A stretch of 64,000 nucleotides of DNA from Cristatella mucedo (taxonomy: Eukaryota; Bryozoa; Phylactolaemata; Cristatellidae), in contig WPIO01000006.1 in assembly GCA_009760855.2 (NCBI GenBank), forward strand, positions 13,152,501 through 13,216,500. Direction: 5' to 3'. The position numbers were made by a program, and so were the translations under genes. Of the stretch, positions 31,650 through 46,200 are shown in pieces. Position 1 is the first letter of the stretch. Every line of letters begins with the position of its first letter. The notes under the pieces are model-generated. The model was not told the origin of the DNA. It did not search any database and saw nothing but the letters and a program-made list of their open reading frames with translations.

Positions 31650-32500
31650 CTGCACAGCATATCCTAATCTCAGTTTTAAAAATACGGGGCTCATTAGGCC
31701 GGTCCGTCGGAGGGAGGCCATGACATGAGAATGCCCATGCAAAATAATAGCACAAACTCGCTGAGTGGAAACCTGGAACACTTTCAGAAAAATTAAAATC
31801 ACAGTTGTACAAATCTATTATGGAAATGGCAGCTGTATCGTACTTCGAATATTTAGGGCGGTTCGCTTGGCCAGGCCCATAAAAGGAGGTCAATTCATGT
31901 GAACACACAAGGCGTGAATTTTGGTGGCTAAATGGAAAACACTTATATATAATTTGAAATAAATCCGCAGTCTCGTATGCTATTGTAGAAATAGCAACTG
32001 TATCGCATTTCGAAAAATAGGTGCGCAGTGTGCCGGGCCATCCGATGTCATAGCGTGACAACGCTCAAGCACAATCGCATGAAATTTGGTGGGTAAACCC
32101 GGATTACTGTTTTCTATAATGTGCACCCAAAACTGCAGTCTCGCTAAACTTATGAAATGTCTGCTACGTCACGTTTCAATATTTAGGGCTGCCATAGGGA
32201 CCGGGATATTGGAGGCCTCAATTTGATGGGTAAATCAGTAACGTTTGTTTTTTATAATTTGGATTCGAAACCGAGGTTGCACGAAGTTTTTTGGGGAAAT
32301 GATGGCTGTATCGCAGGTCGAATATGCAGAGAGGCTGGCTGGCTCAGACCATTTGAGGCTATAGCATGAGAACATGCACGATAAATCGCATACCATTTGG
32401 TGTGTAAACCCGGAACACTAATCTCTATAAGTTGGAATCCAAAACCGCATTTTCAAGACGTTTATTGTGGAAATGGCAGCTGTATCGCCGTTATTCGTGA
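31650..32500. repeat. Diverged tandem satellite, period about 168 bp
   Basis: The anchor gaaatggcagctgtatcg recurs in variant form at about 31819, 31987, 32152, 32293 and 32469, with spacings of 168, 165, 141 and 176 bp. Between anchors, tagggc, catgagaa..gcac, atttggtgggtaaacccgg and ctataa recur in the same order. About five units, each clearly diverged, so the array is old. Confidence 0.75.
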
Positions 32501-32966
32501 GATCCTTTTGATTCATGCACGTTCTCTGAGATGCAAACTTAATGAGCATGACAACCTGCATGACAGCTAGAGTAATGGATCTTTAGTCCCGTAAATGGGC
32601 CATGCTAGGTAGTTATTTATTCTGATCACGTGTGTCAACATATCTCTTATTCTACTAACAAATAATATTGGGGCTGTGAGCACTCTAAAACGCCTTACCG
32701 GCTTCGATGCTCTCAGGTGATAGCATCAACGCTTCGTACGTTGAACAATATATTTTCTGGACGAAAAAACTAGTTTAAAACACTGTACAATATTAAACTC
32801 GGCAGTAGCTTGTGCAGGATACCAATGGCCTTGGTATCGCTGATGCACGCAGCAACAGTGATGGCTGCTGGCGACGGCGACTCGGCAAGAATGCGAGCGA
32901 GACACTGCTACATCACGCTCACGTTAATCTAGATGGTTCGACGACCAGCCAACGCATTCGCCTTTT

Positions 32967-33073
32967 CTACTGCTGCTTACAGCCACCACCCTTATTGGAC
33001 TTGCTTCTTCGCTGAGAGCGTCTCTGGCCAGGAATGGGGGCCCAGTCAGTGGGCTGAGCAGCTTCGACAACGT
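32967..33073 (-). CDS. CCDC50: CCDC50-like gene, exon 10 (stop codon)
   Basis: 107 bases, acceptor with a strong pyrimidine tract (ctttttctgtag|AC), then a basic tail ([20 protein letters not shown]) and TAG at 32969-32967. The only AATAAA on this strand nearby is at 32621-32616, about 345 bp downstream; whether it is used is unknown. Confidence 0.7.
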
Positions 33074-33399
33074 CTACAGAAAAAGATAAGCTCGTGTTGT
33101 GAATACGCAAGCAACGTCACTCGGTACTGATGAGAGAGACAGTGGAGAGGCAGTGAGAGGTAGAAAGAAATGAGAGAGATGAGTACAACGACGTGAGAGA
33201 GAGAGAGAGAGAGAGGAGTGAGTGATGAGTGTACAGAGAGGAAAGAGAGACAGAGAGAGAAGCGGCAAAGAGGGGAGGGCGAAGAAAAAGAATGCAAGAT
33301 GACAGTGAGAGAAGACAGTGGGAGGAAAGAAAGGAGTAAGAACAAATAGAGATGATAGGCGAGGAAAGGAAGTGAGGAGACAGAGATCTAGAAAGAGGG

Positions 33400-33459
<60 letters not shown>

Positions 33460-36400
33460 CTGCATATATGGCACTACATTGATGGCACTGCATCATCACA
33501 TCGACGCTTACTGGTTGCGGCAGCAGGCCGTGCTGCAGATGGTGGTGGAGGCGCCGGCTGAGTGGGTGCAGGTGGAACCGAATCCACCGATGGGACCATA
33601 AGCTGTCTGGACTGCGGTCCAAAATCACCGGACAAGCGCCTCTGAAATTCCCGGCTACGGTGCTTGTACGTAGGGTCGACCAATTCGGCCATGTTACTGT
33701 TGCCCACGCGATCACCAGATCTAAGCCTGCAAAGAAGTATACAAATTCACAGTACCGCGAATACGGAAGAATGATGAAAGCGAGTCGAGGCTTTTAAGGG
33801 AGACTTTAAACGGATTGAGCAGCTGTGGAATGCCGTTCAGTGTCGGCTGAGAGGTCTAGACAGTAACAACAGGTCACAGCCCTAATTATGGGACACATTG
33901 CAAGCGATTTCGTAAGCTATACCGTCTGTTGTACCTGGAAATCGTGAAATCCATGGCAGCCCACATATAGGAAGCGATAGCTAATCGGTGAGGGGCTACA
34001 TTTAGTAGAAATAGTGCTTTTATGATCATGCTTCGGTTGTCAGGCTAAATAGATCGCGTGTTGGGCTCCTGTGTTTACTTCGGCACAAATACCACTGATT
34101 GAACCGTCTGCATAGATGTTAAATAGCTCACAATAATTCCCGACCAGATGGCCATAAAAACTTATGGCCTAGCATACTTTTGTAGCTCACTATTCGAAGG
34201 TCTTCCGGCTAGTAAATCAGGTGCTTACAGTAAGAACAAACTCAGCAGGTAGTCTTATCTTTTGCAAATGATTACATTGTCAGATTATATTACCTCTCAT
34301 CGACCAGTGAGGCTACCCATATATCGACTTCAGGGTTTTTGCACTCACTTTCTTTTAGGTCCCTTTATTCTTTTGCTCTTGCTAACAACCCATTCGAACT
34401 ACTTCTTAATCCGGTTAGGCATAGTACAACCCACTCTTCAGCCACAAGTCGCTTAGCTGTATCTCTAACCAAACTCAAATCTTCAGGAGACCGTGCACTA
34501 GCATGTATGCTTCCAAAGCATGAAACCTACTTCCGATTGACGTCACCCCTTTCCCTGACTTGACATTTAAAAAGAAGCTGAAACCCCACATGCTCCTCAC
34601 AGCATTTGCTGGGTCATTTGCAGACATTGTCACACCTGCGCTTATGCGTGCAGACACTGTGCACGTTGTCACGAACCAATTGACATGCTTCTTTCCCGGC
34701 ATATGTAAAGTGCATAGAAAGAGATTTAGCACTCTTAGCATTCCATACAAATGTCTTATCATTATTATTACTGTTGTCATTTTTATGTGCAAAAGGACTT
34801 GGGAAAAGAGTATTTCGTAAAGTGCAGATAGAACATTACAAACAGTTGCATCACAGCTTCAGTTGCACCAGCTCAAAAGGGAGATCGGCAGGAGGACGAT
34901 TCATATGCAGGAGAACGGTAAACAGTGTTTGAACTTCAGATAAGAAACTGCGAAACGTCGGAAAAACTACTTATCAACCCTGCTAAGTATCGTTGACACT
35001 TGCCTGACTTCATCTCCAACAGGGGAACATCCATGTTCGTGAGCCGGAACACTTTCTGTGCCTTTAAACCTCATCAGCTGATCCTCCACTCGTGTCAAAT
35101 CCCAGGGAGAGTCGTACAGACCTTCACCTTCGCCGCCCGCCCTGGCAGGCAGGTGCGGCCCACCTGACGCTGACGCATTGGGAATGGCTCTCGACGGCGG
35201 GCCGTGATTGCCATTAGACAGACGATGCAGTCGACTATCGTCGGAGTGACCACCGCGATATCCCGAAGCTGGACGAGTGTGAGGCACCGGCAGAGGTGGC
35301 ACGGCAGAAGAAACGCTTGGCGCTCCAGCTGCATCGCCAGCCGAAGGCCTTTCTTCGCCGATCAGCTGCAGCATGGAAAGGAAGAAACAAGCCGTTGCAA
35401 ACAATGAGCGCACACACTGCAAACAGGACTGGCACAGAAAAAAGCATCGAAGCACGAACGCCAGCGATATAGTGATGCCGTGACTGAGCAGCGGAACCCG
35501 GCCGAGAGTGTGGGGAGCCCGCTAAGTAGGAAGCACGGTACTATTACTGCAAGAAAATCGGCCTGAATCTAACGGCAGAGATTTATGACTTTTTCTACCC
35601 TTAGTTTACGGTTCTGCTGCCTGGTGCACGATAAAACATATGCAAAACTTGCAAGAACCGCAAGTCTAGTAAACTAGCAAGCAGATTCATCAAACTAGTC
35701 ACACAGTGGAACAGCTATGAAGAGACCGTCAAGAAAAAGAATTGTACCCAAATCCTTCAAATTGGCAATCATTAGAATCATACTTAAAAACCCTGGATTA
35801 GATACAGTCCTTAGATACAGTCCAGGTCCTTGCAAACTATCCCCCAGTTTCCCTTCTTCCTTTCTTGTCGAAGATTCTTGAAAAAATTGTCGCTAAGCAG
35901 CTAGTTGCACATACTGAAAAGAATGAATTGTCAGAAACATTTCAATCAGGGTTCAAGAGGCAGCACTCCACTGAAACTGCTCTCCTCCGTGTTAACAATG
36001 ACACTCTATGTGGCAACGATGACGGGAATGTCACTGCCCTAGCTCTGCTACATCTATCAGCTGCCTTCGACACCATTTATCACGATGTTCTACTTGAACT
36101 ATTGAGAACAACGATCGGTCTGGCAGACGAGGCACTGGCATGGTTTAAATCATACTTGTCTGATCGTGTTCAATCCGTGTCGTGTGGGGGGTCAGGTCTC
36201 ACACACGAGACGGATCACCTGTGGAGTCCCTCAAGGGTCTGTACTCGGTCCCTTGCTGTTCTTCATTTATACTCAACCTCTGGGAAAAGTGATTAAGGCC
36301 CATGGAATAGGATATCACTTTTATGCTGACGATACTCAGCTGTATTTGTCATTCAAATCGTCGGAATCTGCAGCAGCAACTATGAAAGTGAATGCTTGCC

Positions 36401-39400
36401 TTGCAGACATTCGATCCTGGATATCGGAAAACTTCTTAAACTGAATGACAATACAACCGAACAGCTGCTCATAGAACACCCTAAGCGTGTGACCGGATTA
36501 AATGGCTTTGCTCTTCTAATAGGTGATGCTGTTGTGCGACCATCCCCACGTGCTCGAAATTTAGGTGTCGTTTTCGACGGCTGCCTCAATTCTTAAAGCT
36601 TCATTCAGAAGACTGCTTCTACAGCTAGCCATCACGTCCGATCCCTATCCTAGATTAGGAGTTGTCTTCCACAGCAGCTTGCAAAACATTTAACTAGCTC
36701 CTTGGTACTGTCTCGGCTTGATTATTGTAATATTTTGCATGGGCTACCAAAAAAAGCACTGCAATCATGGTAGTGGATCCGGGGCTGCACTTGTATCTCT
36801 GGCTCCATTCGACCAATTAGTGCAGTTTTAGTAGTGGAAAACGACTTGCGGAGTGTATTAGCCTTTCAAGCTATCAATAGTAGCTTCATCAGTGGCACTG
36901 ATAAAAGGTCGACAAAAAACCCAAAATAAAACTACTATAAGAACACTCAAACTAAAACCAGAAACTCTAAACAGACAGCTGAGATAGAAAGATTGTACTC
37001 TGTCGCAATAGTTTGATTTTCTTATGATTATATAATGATGAGCCATAATGTATCGCTATGCAGTGTGAAGCATGCTTGCATCTACATAGATGCTCATCTC
37101 AATAATTAGGAGTACCATGCTGCATTGCAGCAGCTAGCTGCGGGCCTTGCCAGCTACTCGGCCGGAGCTACCTGTGTGCTCTAGGGCGAACTATGGTAAT
37201 TCCAAGTTAACCAGGCTGCCACAAAGCTGCCACACCTCTCCCGTTAGTCCTCAAATGTGACCAGCAGATGGATTCAGTAAATCGAAGAGATTTAGTCATA
37301 TCTCGCAGCCACTTAAAAAACCCGCCGGGCTTACAGGCAAGGTGTTGATACGTGCTAAACTCTAAATGCTAAACTCAATCGGACGTGAGACACTTTGCCA
37401 GCCCATCCCCTTGCCCAGCCTCGGTCCTGCCCTTCCTTGTCAGCGGCAGCGTCAGCCGAGCCGCAAAAAGGCAGGTTCTCCATAACGGGGCATCAGCTGG
37501 CTCTATCGTCACTCTAAGTCTGCCAGCAATGACGGCTTGTAGGTTCAGTGCCTAGACTCTGGGGGAATAAAAAGATTCATTTTAAAATATAACTCATTTG
37601 CATAGAGCCCCAGGAGAACTAAATACCTATTAAGGTGCTTCACACATGCCGAAGGGCTCGAGCCCACGACTTCGGTAGTCAAAGGTGAGCGCCTTTACCC
37701 CAGGGCCAAACTAGGGCAGCACAAGCTCCCATAACGTCTTTAACAAGACTGCTTCTGCCACCGACATGGGACATCCTTTTTGGCTGCCTGGACTGACCCT
37801 TCTACTAATCGTTTCCAGCTGCTGTTCTGACGATAGAGCTACATTTCCCAATTCTGATTTATTTGCTTCTGGATGCGTAGGTTGCTAGTTGATTGCCGGT
37901 TGGCAATCGGCCGAGTCAGCGGCTCACGTGTGTCTTGATTGCGAAGACGCACGGGCAGTCGCTGGTTGCCGAACCAGCCGTTCTGGAGCAGACGAACGAC
38001 CTACGCGCCGTTCTGCCCTCTCGCCAGGAGCAAGAGCTGCCCGCAGCTAAGGCACTCAGCCGACGGACGAGCGGATGGGTGGCGCAGCCGAATAGCAGAA
38101 AGCTCACGGTCGAAGCAGACAGCCAGAAAGCAGCCTCCATCCATCCATGCCTGGAGTTCCCTAAAGCAGCTTCGATCGGCTTCGATCGAGGCCGCTTTAG
38201 ATCGGCCGCCTCGCTGCCGTCTCCAGACGAGGAGCAAGACCGAGCGAGCATCGGTTCCTCCAACTGCTGCGCGAATCCCTCAATGATGTCCCCAAGGAAA
38301 GCCAAAGACACTTGCAGTATTGACATAACTGGTTGGGCACATTAGTACTCAACTAAATCTGTCACAGCCGTCCAGTCCTTTAGCCGTGGCAGGAGCGCTG
38401 CGGAAAGAAGTGGCTAATAAGAAATCAATGCAGAAAACACGAACGGCAAGCACTCGTACGTGAAGGCCAGGTCGTGAATTTAGCTAGCACCAACTCACCG
38501 CGGCTACACGGTTTTATGTGCACAGCTGTCACACGATAGACGCTTGGTCTGTCTCCGGTCACAAGCAGCACACTAGCGACTGACAAGAGTCTAGCTCCCG
38601 CTGGCGCGGGAGTCTAGCCAGTGTCCATCGCCGACTGTGCTGGCCAGCACGACTCATAGCAGCGCCTGACACAGCCAGCACGCGCTCAAGGGCACTCGGT
38701 CTGAGCTAACCGTACACCACCAGCATGACCGCCACCAGGATGTGGCACTCATCTAACTGGATTGCTTTTTGCGATGCAGTCACTCAAAGCCTTGGCTGTT
38801 GACACATACACACGCACGCAAGCGCACACACATGCAATAGCCAGCAGCATAAGTCTTGCAAAGTAGAGACCTAAGAGAGAAGGAGCTGAATCATACGAGC
38901 ATGCAGGCGAGCAAGTAGTCAGCAAAAAAATAAGCGCAGCTCGATCGGCAGCTAAGAAAGTCGATGCCCTCCTTTTCTCTCTTTCTACGTACAAGGGAGC
39001 TATGGGTGTCTGTTTCACAATCAAGGGCTATGAGCAGAAGAAAGTAATGCCGGGAAAAAAACGTTTCAAGCGAAAAAAAGGAGCATCTAATTCACTGGTG
39101 GATTATAGTAATTCACTGCCCCGGTGGAATCTAGAAAGCACGTATAGACTGACGAGGCACTTCGCATTACATAGGCTTCGGAAGCCTACAGGAGGAGCCC
39201 CCCCCCCAGCCATGAAACCGACAGGCTTGAGCCGCCTGGGGGCAGGCACCGGCTGTTTAAGATCGGCACCTGCCCTAAACCAGATCACCCGTGACGCCTA
39301 GCCAGTGAGAGGCTGCCCGACTGCAGGCAGCTGAGCTGCAATCTTGGTACCTGGCTCGGTTGCCTAGCAAATACTCTAAATAACCACACACTGCTGGGTG

Positions 39401-40205
39401 ACCTCTCAGCAAACACTACTCGGCACAGTGACCGAGTAAGCCGGGTCAGCTCGTGCAGGGTGAAGGTCAGAGTCAAGTGGCAGGCCCAACGAAGCATTCA
39501 GGCTTGCACTCGAAAGCAACCACGACCGCGACAGGGGGGGGCACAGCTGCTCCCTTAGTATGCAGGAGCCACGCACGGAAGAGACAGACGAAGCTCCAAC
39601 CGGATGCAGCCACTTCGAGGTCACCGAAGCAGGTCGCTAAGCGCACCCCAAACGACAGGAAGCTGTGCTAGCTCTGGGCTGCACAAACCAAGTGTGCTTC
39701 TGCAGGCAGTGACGGCTCGAGCGAACCGACGGCATTAAAACTAAAGCTAGCTGTTTCAAGCGTGCACATGCTTGCGTAAGTAGAAGCCAAAAGCATGATC
39801 ACGACGCCGAAAGTGATGACGCCAACAATGAACGCGACAGCACCCACTATGCCTCTCCTCTTCACACTCCTCGTCAGATCCTGCCTCCTTAACTTCTTTA
39901 CTTTTCCTCCCGCGCTCTGCCCCCGTTCAGCATTGCTCAGCTTCACAGGAACTTTCTTACCTAGCACCACCGGTCTCGACCAACCTATCCCAATCTACTC
40001 ACCACTGCACTCTGATCGGCGCTTCCATCCTTTCTCCTGCTCTCACCTCTGCTGCTCCTGCTTGGCACACTTCCAATATGCTCAAGCTCGGTTCAAACGT
40101 ATTGTATCTACTCTCCTTTCCTCCCATCAGCTCATGCTCTCCCGTCAGCTCGTGCTATCTCCCTTGCTTCATGAATAGCTCTCCTTCCATTCCTTTCAAC
40201 ACTCT

Positions 40206-40275
<70 letters not shown>

Positions 40276-43200
40276 CTCTTTGGTGGCGCACAGTGACTTG
40301 CATTAGACAGCGAGCACCCAGGCCATGCAGCAAACCGAGAGCTCGCTATTAAGCAGCAGCTCGAGTGCCGACGAAGGACCAACCTGCTGCTGCTGCTGAG
40401 GCTGCAGCTGATGGCCAGAAACGCCTCCGGCTCTGGCCTAGTACAACAACAAAGGCATCAGAGTGGGCAGCCACTCCAGACAGACCATGCTGATGCACTG
40501 CCCTCAAGCTACCCAGGCAACATCAGCATGCACAGCACACGCCGCAGCGCGACTCCAGCGAACGGGTATTCATAGCATCGAGCACGAAGTGGCGGTCTTC
40601 CAGCAGCATAGCACGCCGTGCCACCGTCAGTGGAAGGGAGCAGCAGCTCGTAGGCGCTCGCTTCAGCACAGGGGGCATGGCTGCCGTGTCAGCGGATGCA
40701 ATGCTTACTTCCTGCAGCGCCCTCTGGCGATGCTTGATGGCACGCTTCTGAGCTCGAAGCTTCTCCTCCTCCTGCATAATTCGTGCCAGCTCAGCGTCGT
40801 GCTGCTCCAGCTGCTTGAGTTTGGAGCTCGAGCTGCCGTCAGCACCAGTGCGCTGGACGATACAGGAAAGCATGGCTCTTACGGCGAGTGCAGCAGCAAT
40901 GGCAGCGGGTCAGCAGCAGCAGTGGTGACAGTGGCTCAGACAGCAGCAGTGGCAAAAGTGGCTCAGACAGCAGCAGTGGCAAAAGTGGCTCAGACAGCAG
41001 CAGTGGCAAAAGTGGCTCAGACAGCAGCAGTGGAGCAGCAGTGGTGCCAGGGCCAGCAGCAGCAGGGAGGGGGCAGCCACGTCGTCGGCTGCGAGTCACA
41101 CCCAACGGTCCAAGCAGGACAGAGCATCGGGCCCGACATGGGGTTGTGCCTACTCGAGGCTCAGCACTGACATCTTAGAAACAGCTCGGCATGAGTTTGG
41201 CAACGTTTCGGCAACTGGTGAGCAAGTGAGAGCTTTGCTACACACGACTAGGCAGAGCAGGAAAGGCTCAGCAAAGTGGCCACAAAGTTTCACTCGCAAA
41301 AGTGCCGGTCTGTCACGTGGCAGCCACGTGCACTACTCAGCATGCAACCACGACAGAAACCGTGCCACTTGGCCCAAGCACAAGTAGACCAGTGATCAGC
41401 GACGTTTACAAATCCAGTACTCTGAAAGGTGCTTATCCTGGATGTCAGTCAATTTCCTTAAGCGATGATGGCACCAAAATGCTACTGGCAGGAAACCTAT
41501 ACGTTGGGCTGGAACAACTGATTGGTGGTCTCTTTATTGAAGCTTCCAGTTCGACGAGTTCTCGTGACTTAAGTGCCCTGTGTGACAACTGCTTGACGTT
41601 TAAAACGTGTATGCAGAAGACAGCCTCCACAACAGGTCATCGTGTTTAATCCCTGCTCATAATTGGGAACTACTTAGAGAAGTGGCTGGCTAAAGATCTT
41701 ACTAGATTTAATGGTCGTCCTCAACAGAACCACTAAAACTCGCTATCCGAGGGATTAGCAGATAAAAAGTAATTTAGCCTCACCAGCTCATAACGAATAC
41801 TGCAGCTTATTTAATCTTGAAATAAAAAAATCAGTCGCGTGTTTCCTTTGCTTGAGGAGCTTCGACAGCTCCCGTTGACCAGTGGATAGATGCAAGATTC
41901 TTTTTTTTTTCGACCCACGATACCCACCATGGTTTGGCTTCTTCTGGCCCTAGCTGAAAAATTGCTTCAACAGGTACAGAACGTTGTAATGTAATGTAAT
42001 GTATCTGGCAACTTTTTTTTTTTCATCGAGGGTCCTAGGCTAGAACACACCCACAATTCATAAGTAACAACGTCTTCTGCTCTGCTGCCGATGCTGGCAC
42101 ATCCTTTCCAGCCGACCTGTGCTGCTGCATCTGCTATATCTTCCTGACTCGACTAGGCTTTCTGTTGGTTGGTTACCACGAGCACACAAAAGCTACTGAG
42201 ACTCTGAGTTCGGTAGAGACAACTCACCAGCCTAATACCGGCTTAGTCATGGTGACTATTTGGAGTTAAAGATGCGCATGCATGCATGCATGTGATGTAA
42301 TGTAACTCCGTCTGCAATTCTACAAAGCCACAAAGGCTACATGAGTGTTACAGAGGAGGGTTTTCTATGGCGCACTCAAAACCTGAGCAGCTTTTAGTAC
42401 GCATTCGGTATAAGCACTTGGTAGCCAAAAGACTTCATCTCACGCAACGAAGATAACGAGAACAAACGAAGATAACAGCTGAGTCAAGAGGACAGTTGAG
42501 GTAGTGAGCAGCATGGAAGTAGCAGCTCAGGCTGGCTGAAAAGGATGTGCCACAGTCGGCAGCCGGAGAGTAGACGTTGTAACATAAGAATCGTGGAAGC
42601 AAGTTCTGCAGTCTATGACCATCAGAGCAAAAACTTCTGTTGATAACGATCTTTAAGCGGAGGAATGGAACAACTAATTTATTGTCCATAGAGGGCCACA
42701 GGGCACAAGGAGGCTGAAACTGGTGCAGCAGTTCAGCCAAGAAGCCACGCCACAGTGGGCTACTTGGATCAGCGTAAGAACTTTACTCTGTATCTGCTGA
42801 TGAAACGAGAGCATGTAGGCATGCATACTCGTAAGACTAACATTTACAAGGGGGAATTTGAATGGGGATTTCGACTCTACTTTTGCTGCCAGAACGAGGA
42901 ATATCTGGTGGGTAAAATGTGCCCCACTGTACCCCTTTTTTGACACTCATCGTTGCTGCACGTAATATACCTACTACTAATAAATCACAAAGGACTCACT
43001 GTAAATGTCACGTCACAGGCGGACAAATGGACTAACTAACCGACTAAATAAAAAAAACAGCTTATTATATTGATAGGTTATCAAGACATGCATATCAGTG
43101 CAATTCCGATTTTGCAAAGTTTTAGTCCTTTAAATTTAAATAAATATAAATATAATTCATTTCTCTAGCCCCGCAAGAGAACTTAATCTCTATTCAGGTG

Positions 43201-46200
43201 CTTCACATGTGCCTCGGGGCTCGAGCCCATGACCTCAGCAAGACCTTGGTCGGGCGAGCACCTTAACCGCAGGACCAATTCCGCTCGGCACTAATGCCTC
43301 CTCAGAAATTGTCACATAAGAGGTGATTTTCATGCATGTTATCAGAAAAAACTGACGGTGAATGTTACTTTCTAAATACTTTGTCGGCTACAACTTATGC
43401 AAATGCGACTAATGGTGTTATCTTGTAGCTGAGTTGATAGCCTCATTTGTATAGCGGCTGAATAAATGTGGCGATGAAGGATCGCCCACCGCAGGAATCG
43501 AATACACGACCTCGTGACCGAGGTGGTGAAAAGCAACCGCCTTACCTAGTGTGCCATCACTACTCACCAAGAAGAGCCTTAACGGCTATCGCCCCCCTTG
43601 CAGTTGGCAATATAGGATCGCCCACTGCAGAATTCGAGCCCATGACCTCGGTCGCTAAGAGCAAGCCCCTTATCTCGTTAAACCCGTGAGCCCCAATTCA
43701 GCTGTGGCACTTTCTCTACATTTATATTATACGCATATAATAAGTATGCATTTAGATAGTGAGTGCCAACTGTTTTTGTGATCACTGCATGCCTTGATAA
43801 CTAAGAGCAGCTGCTGAGAGGTGAGGGGGAAAGGGTCAAGGCTAGCTAGCAACAAGGAGCTGCCCCTTAGATGGCCACTGCTATGTGTGTGGGACCACAG
43901 CAATGCAGCCTGTTTGATTTCGTTCGTGCTTTGTCAGACTCGACTTACTATATGCAATGCATCTGTCTTAGCTGCCACTGCAGCTCTTGGAAGGCACCGA
44001 CGACTGTATTATGGTGGTCCAGCTATCTCACGGCGGCTACCGAACCAGGGGCCCCGCCCCGTCCAGATGTCCAGATGTCCAGCCCAGATGTCCAGCAGTG
44101 ATGAGCCAGATGCCGGAGCCTGGGGCCGGAGGTGGGAGCGGAGCCTTCTAAAGTCATGCATACAGAGCCAGTCTCTTCTCGGCTGCATACACTAGGGAGC
44201 CGGTCCAAGCGGGATAGACGACTGCCGGAAGCCAGAAACAAACTAAATGCATTCTAGGTGCCGGCAAGGGCACAGCCCTTTCAAGGCATTGAACCGCGGA
44301 CGACTGACGATTGAATGGAGGACGACTTGACCGGCGAGATAATCAATGCATCGCACGACAGCCCATGTTTATGGGACTCTGGCAGCTCTGCTTGTTCTAT
44401 ACTTACTCTATACTTATACTAACTATAAGAATGGCAAAGCTTCAGCAAACTCCAGTCTGCTAGTGGGGTGGTTGCATTACGGTTGGTCACGTCATACCTC
44501 CCACGAGAGAAAGTAATGCTCCCATGACGAGGGTGGAGCTAGCAGGAGGTCGGAAGGCAGAGAAGACGGACGGCCAAGCCTGTGAATTTCGTACAAGAAT
44601 GAAGACCAAATAGGACCGAGAAGAGATCGACCGCATAAATGTAACTTAGATGTTCACCTGCCACACGAATCGGCACCATGACGATGATAGCCAGTGGCTG
44701 CCTAGCAACGGCAAGGGTTAGTTAGCGAGGCAGCAGGTCACCTGCTACTTGTCCAAGGTGTAGCCAAAACAGGTCACGTCAGGACCAGAGGAAGCTCTGC
44801 ACTGCTGCTCGAACGAAAGGTTAGCTGTTTGCTCCAGTTGTGCACCGGCAGGCACACTCCCATCGGCATCCCAGGTATCCGCACCTATCGAATCCAAGGC
44901 GAGCTAGATCCCTCCTGGAAGCCGATAGCGAGAGATTGCCAGTGCATTATGCAGGCTCGTGGCAAAGGGACCCTTTGGTGCTGTATATATTGACAAAAAA
45001 GTAATAGCAGCCGCAGAGCCAGATATTTCCTCATGTGTGCGCCTATCGAATCTAAGGTGAGCTAGATCCCTCCTAGAAACCGATAGCGAGACACTGCCAA
45101 TGCATTATGCAGGCTCGTGGCAATGGGGCCCTTTGGTGCTGCATACATTGACTAAAGAAATAGAGTCAGCAGCCGCAGGATCAGACACATTTTCCACTGC
45201 AACTCAAAGAAGAGAAAAAGACAACCCAGGGCACACCGTGGCGAGCCAATGAGTGTCAAGAACGAGGCGGCTCTGCACGACTCTCGGCGCTACATCAAAG
45301 TTCTACACGCGCAGAGCGCTAAAGACCGCACAGAGCGACTTCTCTGCTACAAGAGCAGAACGGCGGTACATGGACAGCCAGCAGCCTCAGAACGAAGGCC
45401 AGCGAATGGAGACAGCTCCAAAATGGTGGCCGAAGTCACCAGCTAGCCCAATCGCAGGGCGTCGCGCTCTCCTGCTACTGCTGCTGCTCTAACCTTGTGC
45501 TCCTGCTCCTGCAGGAGCCGCGCAATCTCGGCATCCTGCTCCTCCTGCAGCTGCCGACACTCGTCTTCGCTCATGCCCTGCCCCGGAGGCAGGTAGAAGT
45601 CTCCAAAGTCGCCGCTGTCCTCCCGCCGCTGCTGGCGCTCCGGCTGCCGGCAGGACCCACGTGCCGCCAGCTCGGCTCCACCGCTGAGCCGACGCGATGC
45701 CATGTCCTGCCGTGGATTGCCGCGAACGAACGGAGGAGGCGGCGGCGCCGACTCTACCGGCGCCGCCGGCCTCGCTCGGCTGCTCCCGCTTCTCCTGCCG
45801 CCGCTGCTGCTGCTACCACCACTACTGCTGTTGCCACCTGTGCCGGCATCGGCATTGCCTCGAAGGGCAACTGCTGCCGGCTGCGGCACAGCGTCGGCTG
45901 CAGCCGTGCGAAGTCGCTCGTCGGCCACAGCGGCGGGTGCGGCGACGTGGTGGGCGCCGCTGCCGTTGGCTGCGGCCGCTAGCCGCACGCCGTCCGAGCG
46001 AGGCCTCGCCGACGGCTGCCGCTGCTGGGAGTCGGCGGTTCGATGTCGGCTCCCGTGCTCCGACTGGCGTCTGCGGTAGCGTTCGTGCTCCTCTGCCTGG
46101 ATGCGTCGGGCCAGCTCCTGAAGCGGCGGCAAGGGATCCGGCGAATGCATCCGGGGTCGTTTTGATGAGCCGGCAAGCGAGCAAGCGAGCATGCGAGGCT

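Noticed and set aside
31650-32500. CRISPR-like array
   Set aside because: Units are about 168 bp, diverged throughout, and without short conserved repeats alternating with unique spacers; the genome is animal.
32967-32981. C-terminal CKQQ as a prenylation signal
   Set aside because: Has Cys four residues from the end, but Lys and Gln at the middle positions are poor for CaaX enzymes; too weak to call.
37893-38345. Overlapping ORFs of 150 and 136 codons on both strands in intron 7
   Set aside because: No motif, no splice fit with the host gene, and both strands open, as expected by chance.
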